From positions 17,028 to 81,027 of the forward strand of contig NZ_LZZM01000125.1 in assembly GCF_002006345.1 (NCBI RefSeq): a stretch of 64,000 nucleotides of DNA, written 5' to 3'. The translations under genes and the position numbers were made by a program. The notes beneath the pieces are model-generated. The model ran no database searches, was not told the DNA's origin, and saw nothing but the letters and a program-made list of their open reading frames with translations. Origin of the DNA: Clostridium puniceum. Lineage in GTDB: Bacteria > Bacillota > Clostridia > Clostridiales > Clostridiaceae. Of the stretch, positions 47,100 through 55,698 are shown in pieces (within the stretch, counting starts at the first letter, position 1; every line of letters starts with the position of its first letter).

Positions 47100-48005
47100 A
47101 TGATTTATAATGATTTTAATCAATTAATCGAGAAAGTAAAAGGTTTTCCAAACAGAAAGAGAGTTGCAGTTGCAGCAGCAGAAGATGAACATACTCTTGA
47201 AGCTGTATTTAAAGCAAAATCAGAAGGAATTGTTGAACCTGTTCTAGTTGGAAATAAGGAAGAAATTAGAGAAATAATTAAAAATATGAATGAAAGCTTT
47301 GATGATAACAACATATATAATGCAGAAGATTTCGTAGAAGCAGCTGAGCTTGCAGTTAAATTAGTTAATGAGGGGAAAGCAGATTTCCTAATGAAAGGTA
47401 AGTTAGAAACTGCAACTTTACTAAAAGCAGTAGTTAACAAAGAAAAAGGGTTAGGAACTGGGAATATTATGTCTCACTTTGTAATTCAGAAAATTCCAAA
47501 CTATCATAAGATGTTAGTAACAACTGATGGCGGAATGATGATGTATCCAACTCTTGAAGAAAAGAAAGCTATTATTGATAATGCAGTAAATACTCTTCTT
47601 GCAATTGGATATGATAAACCTAAAGTTGCAATACTGGCAGCTGTTGAGAAAGTTAATCCTAAGATGCCAGAAACTTTAGATGCAGATGCACTTACAAAAA
47701 TGAATCAAAATGGTGAAATTAAAAACTGCGTTGTAGAAGGACCATTATCTTTTGATATTGCAGTAAGCAAAGAAATTGCTGAAATTAAAGGCTTTAATAG
47801 TGAAGTAGCAGGAGATGCAGATGTGTTAATTGTTCCTAATATTACAGCAGGTAATATTTTGGGAAAAAGCTTAGTTGTAGCAGCCCAAGCTAAAATGGCT
47901 GGTTTTATTGTTGGAGCAAAGGTTCCTATTGTACTGACTTCTAGAGGTTCTTCAGCAGAAGAAAAGTACTTATCAATAGTTATGTCAGCAGCTGCTGCTA
48001 AATAG
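47100..48005 (+). CDS. ptb: Phosphate butyryltransferase-like acyltransferase
   Basis: 301-residue enzyme of the phosphate acetyl/butyryltransferase family, converting an acyl-CoA and phosphate into acyl-phosphate plus CoA. AAAEDEHTLEAVFKA, DFLMKGKLETATLLKAVVN, LVTTDGGMMMYPTLEEKKAI and the GNILGKSLVVAAQAKMAG motif match Ptb. AAGGAGG precedes ATG. buk follows 12 bases later. Butyryl-CoA is the usual substrate, but the neighbouring IOR, aminotransferases and iorA relic suggest that this copy may process aryl-acetyl-CoA. Whether the genome has another ptb-buk cannot be seen here. Confidence 0.9.
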   Translation: MIYNDFNQLIEKVKGFPNRKRVAVAAAEDEHTLEAVFKAKSEGIVEPVLVGNKEEIREIIKNMNESFDDNNIYNAEDFVEAAELAVKLVNEGKADFLMKGKLETATLLKAVVNKEKGLGTGNIMSHFVIQKIPNYHKMLVTTDGGMMMYPTLEEKKAIIDNAVNTLLAIGYDKPKVAILAAVEKVNPKMPETLDADALTKMNQNGEIKNCVVEGPLSFDIAVSKEIAEIKGFNSEVAGDADVLIVPNITAGNILGKSLVVAAQAKMAGFIVGAKVPIVLTSRGSSAEEKYLSIVMSAAAAK

Positions 48006-48017
48006 GAGGTTAAGATA

Positions 48018-49088
48018 ATGCATAGAATACTAGTTATAAATCCAGGTTCAACATCAACAAAAATTGCTATATATGATGATAATACGCCTGCTTTTGTGGA
48101 AAGCATTGAACATACGTCAGAGGAACTTAAAAATTATGAAACAATAGCTTCTCAATATGATATGCGTAAGAATTTAATAATGGATGCGTTAGAAAAACAT
48201 GGTATAGAGAAAGAAAGTCTTACAGCTGTAGCTGCAAGGGGAGGGTTATTACCTCCTGTAAAATCTGGAGCTTATGAAGTCAATGAGGATATGGTATGGC
48301 AGCTTACATATGCACCACAAAATGAGCATGCATCTAATCTTGGTGCTATTATTGCTGATTCTATTGGGCGCGAAATTAATGTTCCAGCATATATTTATGA
48401 TCCAGTTACTGTTGATGAACTTGAACCAATTGCTAGAATAACAGGGTTGCCAGGAATAGAAAGAAAAGGAATGGGACATAACCTTAATATGAGAGCAGCA
48501 GCAATGAAATATTCTCAGGAGGTTAATAAACCATATAAGGAATTATCATTAATAGTTGTACATCTTGGCGGTGGAATTACAATGTCTTTACATAAAGGTG
48601 GAAAGATGATTGACATGATTTCAGATGATGAAGGTTCTTTTTCACCAGAAAGAGCTGGAGGTCTTCCTGCATATCAAGTGATTAAAATGGCAACAAGTGG
48701 CGAGGAAGATTATAACGCACTTATGAAGAAAGTAAGAACGCAAGGTGGATTAATGGGATACTTTGGTGTGACGGATACTAGAATAGTTCTAGGAAAAGCG
48801 GAGCAAGGTGATGAAAAGGCTGCTTTAGTTGGTGAAGCAATGGCTCACAATGTTGCAAAAAACATAGGAAAATTATCAGTTGTTGTTAGAGGTAAGGTTG
48901 ATGCAATAATACTAACAGGTGGTATAGCATATTCAGAAAAATTCACTAATTGGATTAAAGAAAGAGTTGAATTTATTTCTAAAGTTGTAGTTTTACCAGG
49001 GGAAAATGAAATGGAAGCTTTAGCATTAGGTACACTTAGAGTGTTAAAGGGAGAAGAAAAGGCAAATGTTTTTAAAAAGCAAATGTAG
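48018..49088 (+). CDS. buk: Butyrate kinase-like acyl kinase
   Basis: 356-residue ASKHA-fold kinase transferring phosphate from an acyl-phosphate to ADP. Characteristic sequences: LVINPGSTSTKIAIYDD, AARGGLLPPVKSGAYEVN, MGHNLNMRAAA, VVHLGGGITMSLHKGG and ILTGGIAYSEKF. AGGAGG precedes ATG, 12 bases after ptb. Together the pair makes ATP by substrate-level phosphorylation from butyryl-, branched or possibly aryl-acetyl-phosphate. Clostridia may have several Buk paralogues with different acyl preference; sequence alone does not decide. Confidence 0.92.
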   Translation: MHRILVINPGSTSTKIAIYDDNTPAFVESIEHTSEELKNYETIASQYDMRKNLIMDALEKHGIEKESLTAVAARGGLLPPVKSGAYEVNEDMVWQLTYAPQNEHASNLGAIIADSIGREINVPAYIYDPVTVDELEPIARITGLPGIERKGMGHNLNMRAAAMKYSQEVNKPYKELSLIVVHLGGGITMSLHKGGKMIDMISDDEGSFSPERAGGLPAYQVIKMATSGEEDYNALMKKVRTQGGLMGYFGVTDTRIVLGKAEQGDEKAALVGEAMAHNVAKNIGKLSVVVRGKVDAIILTGGIAYSEKFTNWIKERVEFISKVVVLPGENEMEALALGTLRVLKGEEKANVFKKQM

Positions 49089-49201
49089 TATTAACGAAGG
49101 ACTTTACACTATACTATTACAGCTTAAAGTTAAAACAAAAGGAATTTACCCAATATAGTCAAGATAAACTATAGAAAATTAGTTACATTAATAAGATTAA
49201 T

Positions 49202-49232
49202 ATATTTTCACTTTTAAAAGAAGTGAAAATAT
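49202..49232. promoter_or_regulatory. Perfect 12-bp hairpin before the second flavin reductase
   Basis: ATATTTTCACTT (49202-49213) and AAGTGAAAATAT (49221-49232) with a 7-base loop, 26 bases before the next start codon. It lacks a T run in the gene direction and may be an operator or mRNA-stabilising hairpin. Confidence 0.6.
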
Positions 49233-49257
49233 AGCTTTAAATATTAGGAGGATAATT

Positions 49258-50244
49258 ATGAAAGTATTAGGAATTACATGTGGTAGAAAAAATGGTAACA
49301 CAGAAATATTAGTGAAAGAAGCCTTAATGGGAGCAGAAGAATTAGGTGCAGAAGTTGAATTAGTAAGTCTAAATGATTTAACACTTAAACCTTGTACAGG
49401 TTGTAATGCTTGCGTTGTAAGCTTATTAGGAAGAGCAAGCAATGGAGACTGTGTTCTTAAAGACGATTTTAATTTCATTGAAAATAAAATTATGGAATGT
49501 GATGGATTAATATTAGGATCAGCAATTTATGAAAAAGGACCAACTGGGTTATTGAAAATTTTATCAGATAGAATGGGACCTTCACATGATGTAGCATTTA
49601 GAATGATAGCTAAGAAAAATCGTGAAGAACAAGGAATCACAACAGGAAAACCAATTGATGAAAGATCATTTAAAACTAGATCTGCTTCAATTATAGCTGT
49701 TGGAGGAAGCGAATGGGATACATTAGCTCTGCCATTAATGCAATTAACTTTAATATCATCTCATATGGATGTTGTAGATAAAATGTTAGTAAATTGGACT
49801 GGTCTTCCAGGAAACATACTATTTAATGATGAAGCTTTAGAAAAAGCAAGAAATTCAGGTCGTCATGTAGTAAAAACTTTATTAGCTCAAACTGACAGAA
49901 GTCTTTCTGATGATAAGGAAAAACCAGAATATATTGGAGAACAAGGACTTTGTCCGTTATGTCATTCTAAACTTATAGAAATAAGAAATGAAGATAAAAA
50001 TTATCCAGCTATATGTGGTATGTGTGGTGTAAAAGGAACATTAAATGTTGTTGATAATAAAGTTAAATTTGAAATTTCAGAAGAAGATAAACATCATGCA
50101 CATGTATTCCTTTCAGGTAAATTTGAACATGGGGATGAATTAAATAATGTTGCGTTAAAGAAAAATCCAAGAGCTAGCGAATTACCTCAAATGTTAGAAA
50201 AGTATAAGAATTATTTATCTTATTCTAAACCAGAAGGAAAATAA
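49258..50244 (+). CDS. Flavodoxin-fold FMN reductase with zinc ribbon, second copy
   Basis: 328-residue paralogue of the protein at 36808. Shared features: MKVLGITCGRKNGNTE, KPCTGCNACV, GSAIYEKGPTGLLK, RMGPSHD, IAVGGSEWDTLALPLMQL and the CPLCH plus CGMCG ribbon, ending in HHAHVFLSGKFEHGDEL. Divergence from the first copy is large (many substitutions, a 17-residue longer protein), so they are not a recent duplication and may act on different substrates, for example flavones versus flavonols, or another ene-bond in the pathway. GGAGG precedes ATG. Confidence 0.7.
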   Translation: MKVLGITCGRKNGNTEILVKEALMGAEELGAEVELVSLNDLTLKPCTGCNACVVSLLGRASNGDCVLKDDFNFIENKIMECDGLILGSAIYEKGPTGLLKILSDRMGPSHDVAFRMIAKKNREEQGITTGKPIDERSFKTRSASIIAVGGSEWDTLALPLMQLTLISSHMDVVDKMLVNWTGLPGNILFNDEALEKARNSGRHVVKTLLAQTDRSLSDDKEKPEYIGEQGLCPLCHSKLIEIRNEDKNYPAICGMCGVKGTLNVVDNKVKFEISEEDKHHAHVFLSGKFEHGDELNNVALKKNPRASELPQMLEKYKNYLSYSKPEGK

Positions 50245-50373
50245 TAGCTTAGAAGGTGGTATATCTCGTTTGGAATATACAACTTATATTAGTTTATAAA
50301 TTGTTATAGCCGCAGCGTCTGTGATTCATAAATTGCTATAGAAATTCTATTAAGTTAGAGTATAATATCAATC

Positions 50374-50393
50374 TTCACAAAGAAATTTGTGAA
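50374..50393. promoter_or_regulatory. 8-bp inverted repeat, possible operator
   Basis: TTCACAAA and TTTGTGAA separated by GAAA (50374-50393), about 60 bases before the beta-propeller gene. Confidence 0.45.
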
Positions 50394-50451
50394 ATATAAA
50401 GATTTATTAATTATATAAAATAGATTTTTGTAAAGGAGATGAGAGAAGTAT

Positions 50452-51852
50452 ATGACAAAAAAATTTTATGCAAAAGGAAAAGGAAATGAAGGATATATTA
50501 AAAACTTAGAAGTACTTTCATTCTGTAATCTAGATGGGACATGTGGAATGTTCCAGATGGCACTATATAAAACAGATGAAGGGAAATATTATCTTTATGG
50601 AGCATGTTTTGGGGGTGGACAGGTAGGCGTCATGATTAGTGATGTTACAGACCCTACAAAACCAGAATTTATCAAACATTTTGATGTGATTGATAAGAAA
50701 GAATATCCAACTACGACTACACCAAAGCTTCAGATTGCAGATGGTCTTATGATTGTTGCAATGAGTGCAGGCAGTGGACCTAACGCATTAGTAGAACAGT
50801 CTGAACTTCAAAATATGAAGTGTGAGGTTGGAATTCGTATATATGATATAAAAACAGATCCGATAAATCCGAAATTCTTAGGATATTGGGATTGTGGAGT
50901 ACCACATTCAATTGGAGTTCACAGATTCATGTATAATGGTGGACGTTATGTGCATGTATCAGCAGAATGTAGAGGTTTTGAAGGGATGATTTATCGTATT
51001 ATTGATATTGAAGATCCAACGAAACCAGTAGAAATCGGTCGTTGGTGGTCACCAGAGCAGTATGCAGATGGATATCCAGGACGTACCTTTGATCCACATG
51101 CAGCCCATGTACCAGAATTTATGGATAAGGGCTGGATGCATGGACCCCCATTTGTAGTAGGAGATAAGGCATATTTAGGGTATTGTGGAGATGGATTGGT
51201 GGTTTTGGATGTAGCTGATTTTACAAGACCAAAAGCTTTAGGACAACTTAAGTTTATGCCAACCTTCTCTAGTCGTTTGGCGGGTGCAAGAACTCATACA
51301 GCATTACCTCTGCCAGGACGTGATTTAGTAGTTGTAACAAATGAAGGGGAGCGTTTTCAATTCTTCCCACCAGAAAAGTTAAAACAAGAAAATCGTGCTC
51401 ATGCAATGAATAATATTCATATGGTAGATGTTCGTGATCCATATAATCCAACATTAATTGCAGAGTTTCCATATCCAGAAGTACCAAAGAACTTTCCATA
51501 TAGAAATTTTAATGAAATGCAGTTAGATGGAGCAACTGGACCATTTGGACCACATAATCTTCATGAACCTATGTCAGGAAAGCCATGGCTAGAACAACGT
51601 GGAGATAGAGTATATTGCTGTTATTTCCATGCAGGTTTACGTGTATATGATGTTTCTGATCCATATTACATTAAAGAGATAGCATATTTTATTCCGCCGA
51701 ATCCAAATAAAAAGTCGGAAGAATCTTATTTTCCAGGATTCCCAGGGCCAAGAAATGCTACAACAGAAGATTGTATCGTAGATGATAGAGGCAATATTAT
51801 TATAGATGCATTAGATGATGGATTTTATATTTTGAAAATGAAAGAAGATTAG
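50452..51852 (+). CDS. LVIVD-repeat beta-propeller protein of unknown function
   Basis: 466-residue protein with at least six LVIVD-like blades: MISDVTDPTKPEFI, IRIYDIKTDPINPKFLG, RIIDIEDPTKPVEIG, LVVLDVADFTRPKALG, HMVDVRDPYNPTLIA and LRVYDVSDPYYIKEIA. No signal peptide, so cytosolic, unlike many LVIVD proteins. Conserved-looking His clusters lie between blades (CGVPHSIGVHRFM, FDPHAAHVPEF, ARTHTALPL, GPFGPHNLHEP, CYFHAG), as in propellers with a central metal site. It lies between a flavin reductase and the phloretin-hydrolase-like gene. A catalytic step in flavonoid breakdown is suggested by position only. AAGGAGATGAG precedes ATG. Confidence 0.75.
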   Translation: MTKKFYAKGKGNEGYIKNLEVLSFCNLDGTCGMFQMALYKTDEGKYYLYGACFGGGQVGVMISDVTDPTKPEFIKHFDVIDKKEYPTTTTPKLQIADGLMIVAMSAGSGPNALVEQSELQNMKCEVGIRIYDIKTDPINPKFLGYWDCGVPHSIGVHRFMYNGGRYVHVSAECRGFEGMIYRIIDIEDPTKPVEIGRWWSPEQYADGYPGRTFDPHAAHVPEFMDKGWMHGPPFVVGDKAYLGYCGDGLVVLDVADFTRPKALGQLKFMPTFSSRLAGARTHTALPLPGRDLVVVTNEGERFQFFPPEKLKQENRAHAMNNIHMVDVRDPYNPTLIAEFPYPEVPKNFPYRNFNEMQLDGATGPFGPHNLHEPMSGKPWLEQRGDRVYCCYFHAGLRVYDVSDPYYIKEIAYFIPPNPNKKSEESYFPGFPGPRNATTEDCIVDDRGNIIIDALDDGFYILKMKED

Positions 51853-51877
51853 TTAGATTATTATATTTTGATAATGA

Positions 51878-51974
51878 ATATATATGTTGGAATAATAAAT
51901 TTACATCTAAAAACCTGTAATTATAATCAGCTACAAATAATTTATATGTAGAAATCTAATTGCAGTATATATAT
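51878..51974. repeat. Palindromic dispersed repeat, type 1a (copy 3)
   Basis: About 97 bp; ends ATATATATGTTGGAATAATA and (complement) TATATATACTGCAATTAGAT, core CTAAAAACCTGTAATTATAA. Best-preserved copy of the family seen at 9264 and 27069. It separates the propeller and hydrolase genes. Confidence 0.78.
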
Positions 51975-52018
51975 TGTTTTATAAAGTATACTAACTTATA
52001 AATTAGGAGGAATTAATT

Positions 52019-52645
52019 ATGGCAATGAAATTAACACAAGATTCAATGGGAACACATTTAGATTGGGAACATGAAGGAGTAACACCTAAAATGATAGACT
52101 GGTTTTGGAGTAACATGGAGAAGGGATTTCTTTTATGGCATCCAGAACAACATGAACCATTAGAATGGGCAGTTGCGCCAGTACATGGAGATCCAATTGG
52201 TTCAATACACATAGCTCCTCAAACTTGGAATGATGGAACACGTCAAAATTTATATATTCGTTTTGAAGATTTAGCTACAATTCCAGATGAAGTAAAGGAA
52301 TATATAGTTTATGAACATGTAGTGGTAGTAGCTGGAATTGGTCTTGGAGATGAAGCATTAAAAAATCCACAAGTTATGGGGTATAGAATTCATCAATGGG
52401 AAAAAACAGATTCTGGTGTAGTCGGTAAATCATCTGCTATTGGAATGTTAAAAAAAGAAAGCAAAGAAGATGGACTTGTTTGGGCTGCACATTGTGAAGA
52501 AGAAATTGGAAATTGGGGACAATTCTTACCTGCCTTATACAATTTATATAAGGTTGTAACTAGAACAGAAATAAACCCTTATACTGATCTTTCTGTTACA
52601 GAAAAAGGTAAGGGTGCAAAATATAAATATATTGCAACTAAATAA
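52019..52645 (+). CDS. phy: Phloretin / DAPG hydrolase family protein
   Basis: 208-residue protein resembling the C-C hydrolase domain of 2,4-diacetylphloroglucinol hydrolase (PhlG) and E. ramulus phloretin hydrolase. These zinc enzymes cut the acyl side chain from phloroglucinol rings; phloretin gives phloroglucinol and 3-(4-hydroxyphenyl)propionate. Visible: WFWSNMEKGFLLWHPEQHEP with His41 and His45, and AAHCEEEIGNWGQFLPALYN, which supply likely zinc ligands (His, Glu). It is shorter than PhlG (about 290 residues), so it contains little beyond the catalytic domain. GGAGGAATTA precedes ATG. Its place behind chalcone isomerase and reductase genes strengthens the call. Confidence 0.72.
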   Translation: MAMKLTQDSMGTHLDWEHEGVTPKMIDWFWSNMEKGFLLWHPEQHEPLEWAVAPVHGDPIGSIHIAPQTWNDGTRQNLYIRFEDLATIPDEVKEYIVYEHVVVVAGIGLGDEALKNPQVMGYRIHQWEKTDSGVVGKSSAIGMLKKESKEDGLVWAAHCEEEIGNWGQFLPALYNLYKVVTRTEINPYTDLSVTEKGKGAKYKYIATK

Positions 52646-52671
52646 TATAAATTAAAAAATTAGCTGTCCTA

Positions 52672-52703
52672 AGATTTAGAACTATAATTTCTAGAGGGCA
52701 GCT
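52672..52703 (+). terminator. Terminator after the hydrolase gene
   Basis: AGCTGTCCT (52672-52680) and AGGGCAGCT (52695-52703), one wobble pair, 14-base loop, T-rich tail. It marks the end of the aromatic-catabolism region. The gap 52704-53177 is very AT-rich with no gene. Confidence 0.8.
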
Positions 52704-53177
52704 TATTTATATTTTTAGATAAATTTATAAAGAAATTATTAGTATATATTACTAAATTAATTCTTCAATAAAATTTATTTATTGTTATAAGTTGGAGTAT
52801 ATATTATTTTCATAACAATAATATGTTTATAACATGATATATAAGTTAAAAAATATTCAAAAAGAGACAAATATTAAAATGTCAAATGGTAATTTAAGAA
52901 GCTAAAATTCATAAGATTATTAGATTGTTAGTTTATAATATTATCTAATTAATTGGATAATATTATAAAATTTAAAAAAATATACAAAAATCAAATAATT
53001 TACTTGAAAAGCCAAAGTAGACATGATATTGTAATGGGGAAGTATGTTCTAATAAGGTATAATATAACCGAATATGAACAAATATAGTATATATTATTAT
53101 AATATGAGTTAATTTATATAGAATATTTTGTTAAAAATAAATTTTATTATAGATATAAAGGGGAGGAAAGTAATTAT

Positions 53178-54446
53178 ATGAATAATGAGGTAAAAGAAGA
53201 AATTAAAATTTTTCTATCCATTAGAGCAAAAGTTCTTATGGGATTTGCAATTCTAATAGCATTAGGGGTAGCGATTGGGATATCACTAAAAACAAATCTA
53301 ACAGTAGCAATTATAACAATAGTAGTTTGTGCGGTAATTATTGCCGTTCTATCATTTTTTGCTAGTGTTACAATAATGCAGCCTTTAAGAAAAATAAAAG
53401 CATTAGCTGAGAGAATGAGCAAGTATGACATCACAACTGATATAACAATTACTAGAAGTGATGAATTTGGCATGATTGGGATAGCTTTAAATAAAGCACA
53501 AGGTAATCTTAGAGAATTAATAAAAGTGTGTGCTGACAATGCAGAAACTGTATCAGCCTTAAGCGAAGAAACATCAGCAACTGTTCAAGAATTATCAGCC
53601 AACATAGAAGAAATAAATTCAGAATTTGAAAAGATTGACTCAAAAACACAAGCCAATAGTGGAAATGTTGAAGAAATCTATGCATCAATTCAACAAGTAA
53701 CAGCCAATATGGAAGAATTAGCAGCAAGAGCTGAAGCGGGAAATGAAAATTCCAATAGTATAAAGGAAAGAGCTAGAGCTGTAGAAAGTCACAGCAAAAA
53801 GGCAATTGAAAATACAAGAACTGTATATCAAGAAAAAGAGAAAAATATTAAAAAGGCAATTGAAGAATCAAAGGTAGTTGAAGAAATAAAGGTGATGGCA
53901 GATTCTATTGCAGCTATAGCAGAACAAACAAATCTTTTATCCTTAAATGCAGCTATAGAGGCAGCTAGAGCCGGAGAATTAGGTAAGGGCTTTGCAGTGG
54001 TAGCAGAAGAAGTGGGAAAACTTGCAGAAGAATCCTCTTCATCTGTAGTGACAATTCAAAATACAATTCAAAGAGTAGAGGCAGCCTTTAGTAATCTTTC
54101 AGAAAATAGTAAAGAGATACTTGTATTTATTAAAACTGATGTAAGTGAAGACTTGAAAGGATATGGAAATGTTGCAGTTCAATATAATGAAGATGGTGAG
54201 TTTATAAGTGAAATGGCTAAGCAAATTGCTGGGATGTCTGAGCATGTAAATGCATCAGTTGAACAAGTAAGTGCAGCTATATCAAATACAGCTAAAAATT
54301 CTGAAATAGTTTCAAGCAGCACCCATAATGTACAACAAGGAATAAACGATACATCATTGGCTATGAAACAAGTAGCAGAAGCTATAACAAAAGAAGCTGC
54401 TAAAGCTGAAGAATTAAGCAGCATTATTTCAAGATTTAAATTGTAG
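53178..54446 (+). CDS. Chemoreceptor without a large external domain
   Basis: 422-residue methyl-accepting chemotaxis protein. Two membrane helices (about residues 18-36 and 42-66) are joined by only a few residues, so there is no periplasmic-type ligand domain; sensing must occur inside the membrane or in the cytosol. HAMP ([20 protein letters not shown]) and the signalling domain with tip [20 protein letters not shown] and [15 protein letters not shown] follow. GGGGAGG precedes ATG. It lies just after the flavonoid genes and could sense energy or redox state, but nothing links it directly. Terminator downstream. Confidence 0.9.
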   Translation: MNNEVKEEIKIFLSIRAKVLMGFAILIALGVAIGISLKTNLTVAIITIVVCAVIIAVLSFFASVTIMQPLRKIKALAERMSKYDITTDITITRSDEFGMIGIALNKAQGNLRELIKVCADNAETVSALSEETSATVQELSANIEEINSEFEKIDSKTQANSGNVEEIYASIQQVTANMEELAARAEAGNENSNSIKERARAVESHSKKAIENTRTVYQEKEKNIKKAIEESKVVEEIKVMADSIAAIAEQTNLLSLNAAIEAARAGELGKGFAVVAEEVGKLAEESSSSVVTIQNTIQRVEAAFSNLSENSKEILVFIKTDVSEDLKGYGNVAVQYNEDGEFISEMAKQIAGMSEHVNASVEQVSAAISNTAKNSEIVSSSTHNVQQGINDTSLAMKQVAEAITKEAAKAEELSSIISRFKL

Positions 54447-54629
54447 TAAGGATTGTTTTCTAAGAATTAAAGTTCAGATTTATCCAGTAGACTTTTTGAG
54501 TAAATACATGGAGAATTACAAAATACTAACTAAGGTACATAAAAGAAAACAATAGACCTAATATGTAAGTGTACTAATCTATTATTTTTAAGTGTGCTTA
54601 AGTAAATTTAAAGTGTATAACATAATTAA

Positions 54630-54674
54630 AAAGCTTGTTATAATTTTAATTATTTATGAATTATAACAAGCTTT
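54630..54674. terminator. Terminator after the chemoreceptor
   Basis: 16-bp perfect stem (AAAGCTTGTTATAATT at 54630-54645, complement 54659-54674). Confidence 0.85.
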
Positions 54675-54783
54675 CTGTATATATTGTGGTTAACAATTTA
54701 CAAGTAACAGTTAATAATTAAGAATGAAGCTCAAAGAGAAAGCTCTGCTGACCAAATATAAAACTCACTTCAATATATAATTT

Positions 54784-55698
54784 CTATTTAATAACAAGAT
54801 CTCCACTTGTAGTATTAACATTTATAATTGAACTTTCATCTCCGGCAGATAATTTTCCGTTGTAAGAATTTAAGTCTCCAGAATTTGTTTCATAATTTAT
54901 TTTATAACCTAAGTCTTTTTGCAGGGATAAAGTTATATCTCCTGATACACTGCTTAAAGATGAATTCTTTAATGAATCTTCAAAGTGTAAAACCATATCA
55001 CCAGAGGTTGTATTTGCAGTTACTTTTCCTAAATTACCGTTTCCAATAATACTTCCAGAAGAGGAGGCTAACTTAGTCTCATTTTCAGTAGAAATATTAC
55101 TAAAATGTATATTGCCGTTAGAACTGTTTAAGTTAAAATAATTTAAATTTAAATTAGAAACATTTATATCACCACTAGCAGTAGAAATACTTAAGGTGTC
55201 TAAAGATAAATTAGAAATAGTTATATCACTACTGCTTGTAACAAGTTTTAAACTACCTTTATTCATAAAGTTGTTAGGAATACTTACAGAAATGCGGGCA
55301 TTTCCAGGGGTATCATACCCAGTGCTTAGAATCAATTTATTTCCATCTTCAGTTTCAGGTAATTCACCAGAGACTGAACCAGAATTTTTAATTTGAACCT
55401 TTAATGTCTGCCCAGCATACTTCTCAACCTTAATATCTTGAGAAGTTAAATTAAGATCAATTTCAGTAATGTTATCATTGAGAGTATAATCTTTTGATAT
55501 ATACGAATCATTAAAATCAAAGAGATTTACATCAAATCTAAATGGGTTAGGATTTATATTAAGTTCATCAGTATAATCAGAAAGTTTATAACCACTTTGA
55601 ACCAGTGTGATGCAGCCGGTAGTATAAAAAGCAATTGATAAAAGTAACAATACAAACATAAACATCTTCATTTTGGTAGAAATAAATTTCTTTGCCAT
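54784..55698 (-). CDS. DUF4097 family beta-repeat lipoprotein
   Basis: 304-residue protein with an N-terminal membrane helix ending in a lipobox-like FYTTGC, then a right-handed beta-helix-like region of short repeats (SSDITISNLSLDTLS, ASGDINVSNLNLNYF, SNGNIHFSNIS, TSGDMVLHFEDS, VSGDITLSLQ, TSGDLVIK). This repeated SGD-[IML]-x-[VLI] pattern is the DUF4097 adhesin-like fold. It probably sits on the outer surface of the membrane. The DUF1700 gene upstream overlaps its start by one base (TAATG), so they are co-translated. Function of this pair, which often comes with a PadR regulator, is unknown. Confidence 0.85.
   Translation of the reverse strand: MAKKFISTKMKMFMFVLLLLSIAFYTTGCITLVQSGYKLSDYTDELNINPNPFRFDVNLFDFNDSYISKDYTLNDNITEIDLNLTSQDIKVEKYAGQTLKVQIKNSGSVSGELPETEDGNKLILSTGYDTPGNARISVSIPNNFMNKGSLKLVTSSSDITISNLSLDTLSISTASGDINVSNLNLNYFNLNSSNGNIHFSNISTENETKLASSSGSIIGNGNLGKVTANTTSGDMVLHFEDSLKNSSLSSVSGDITLSLQKDLGYKINYETNSGDLNSYNGKLSAGDESSIINVNTTSGDLVIK

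Noticed and set aside
49197..49478. Minus-strand ORF over the start of the second flavin reductase
   Set aside because: Complementary-frame shadow of a clear gene with no own ribosome site or family match.
50452..51852. Selenium-binding protein / methanethiol oxidase (SBP56) label for the propeller
   Set aside because: The blades show LVIVD repeats and I do not see the SBP56 opening or its Cys motifs.
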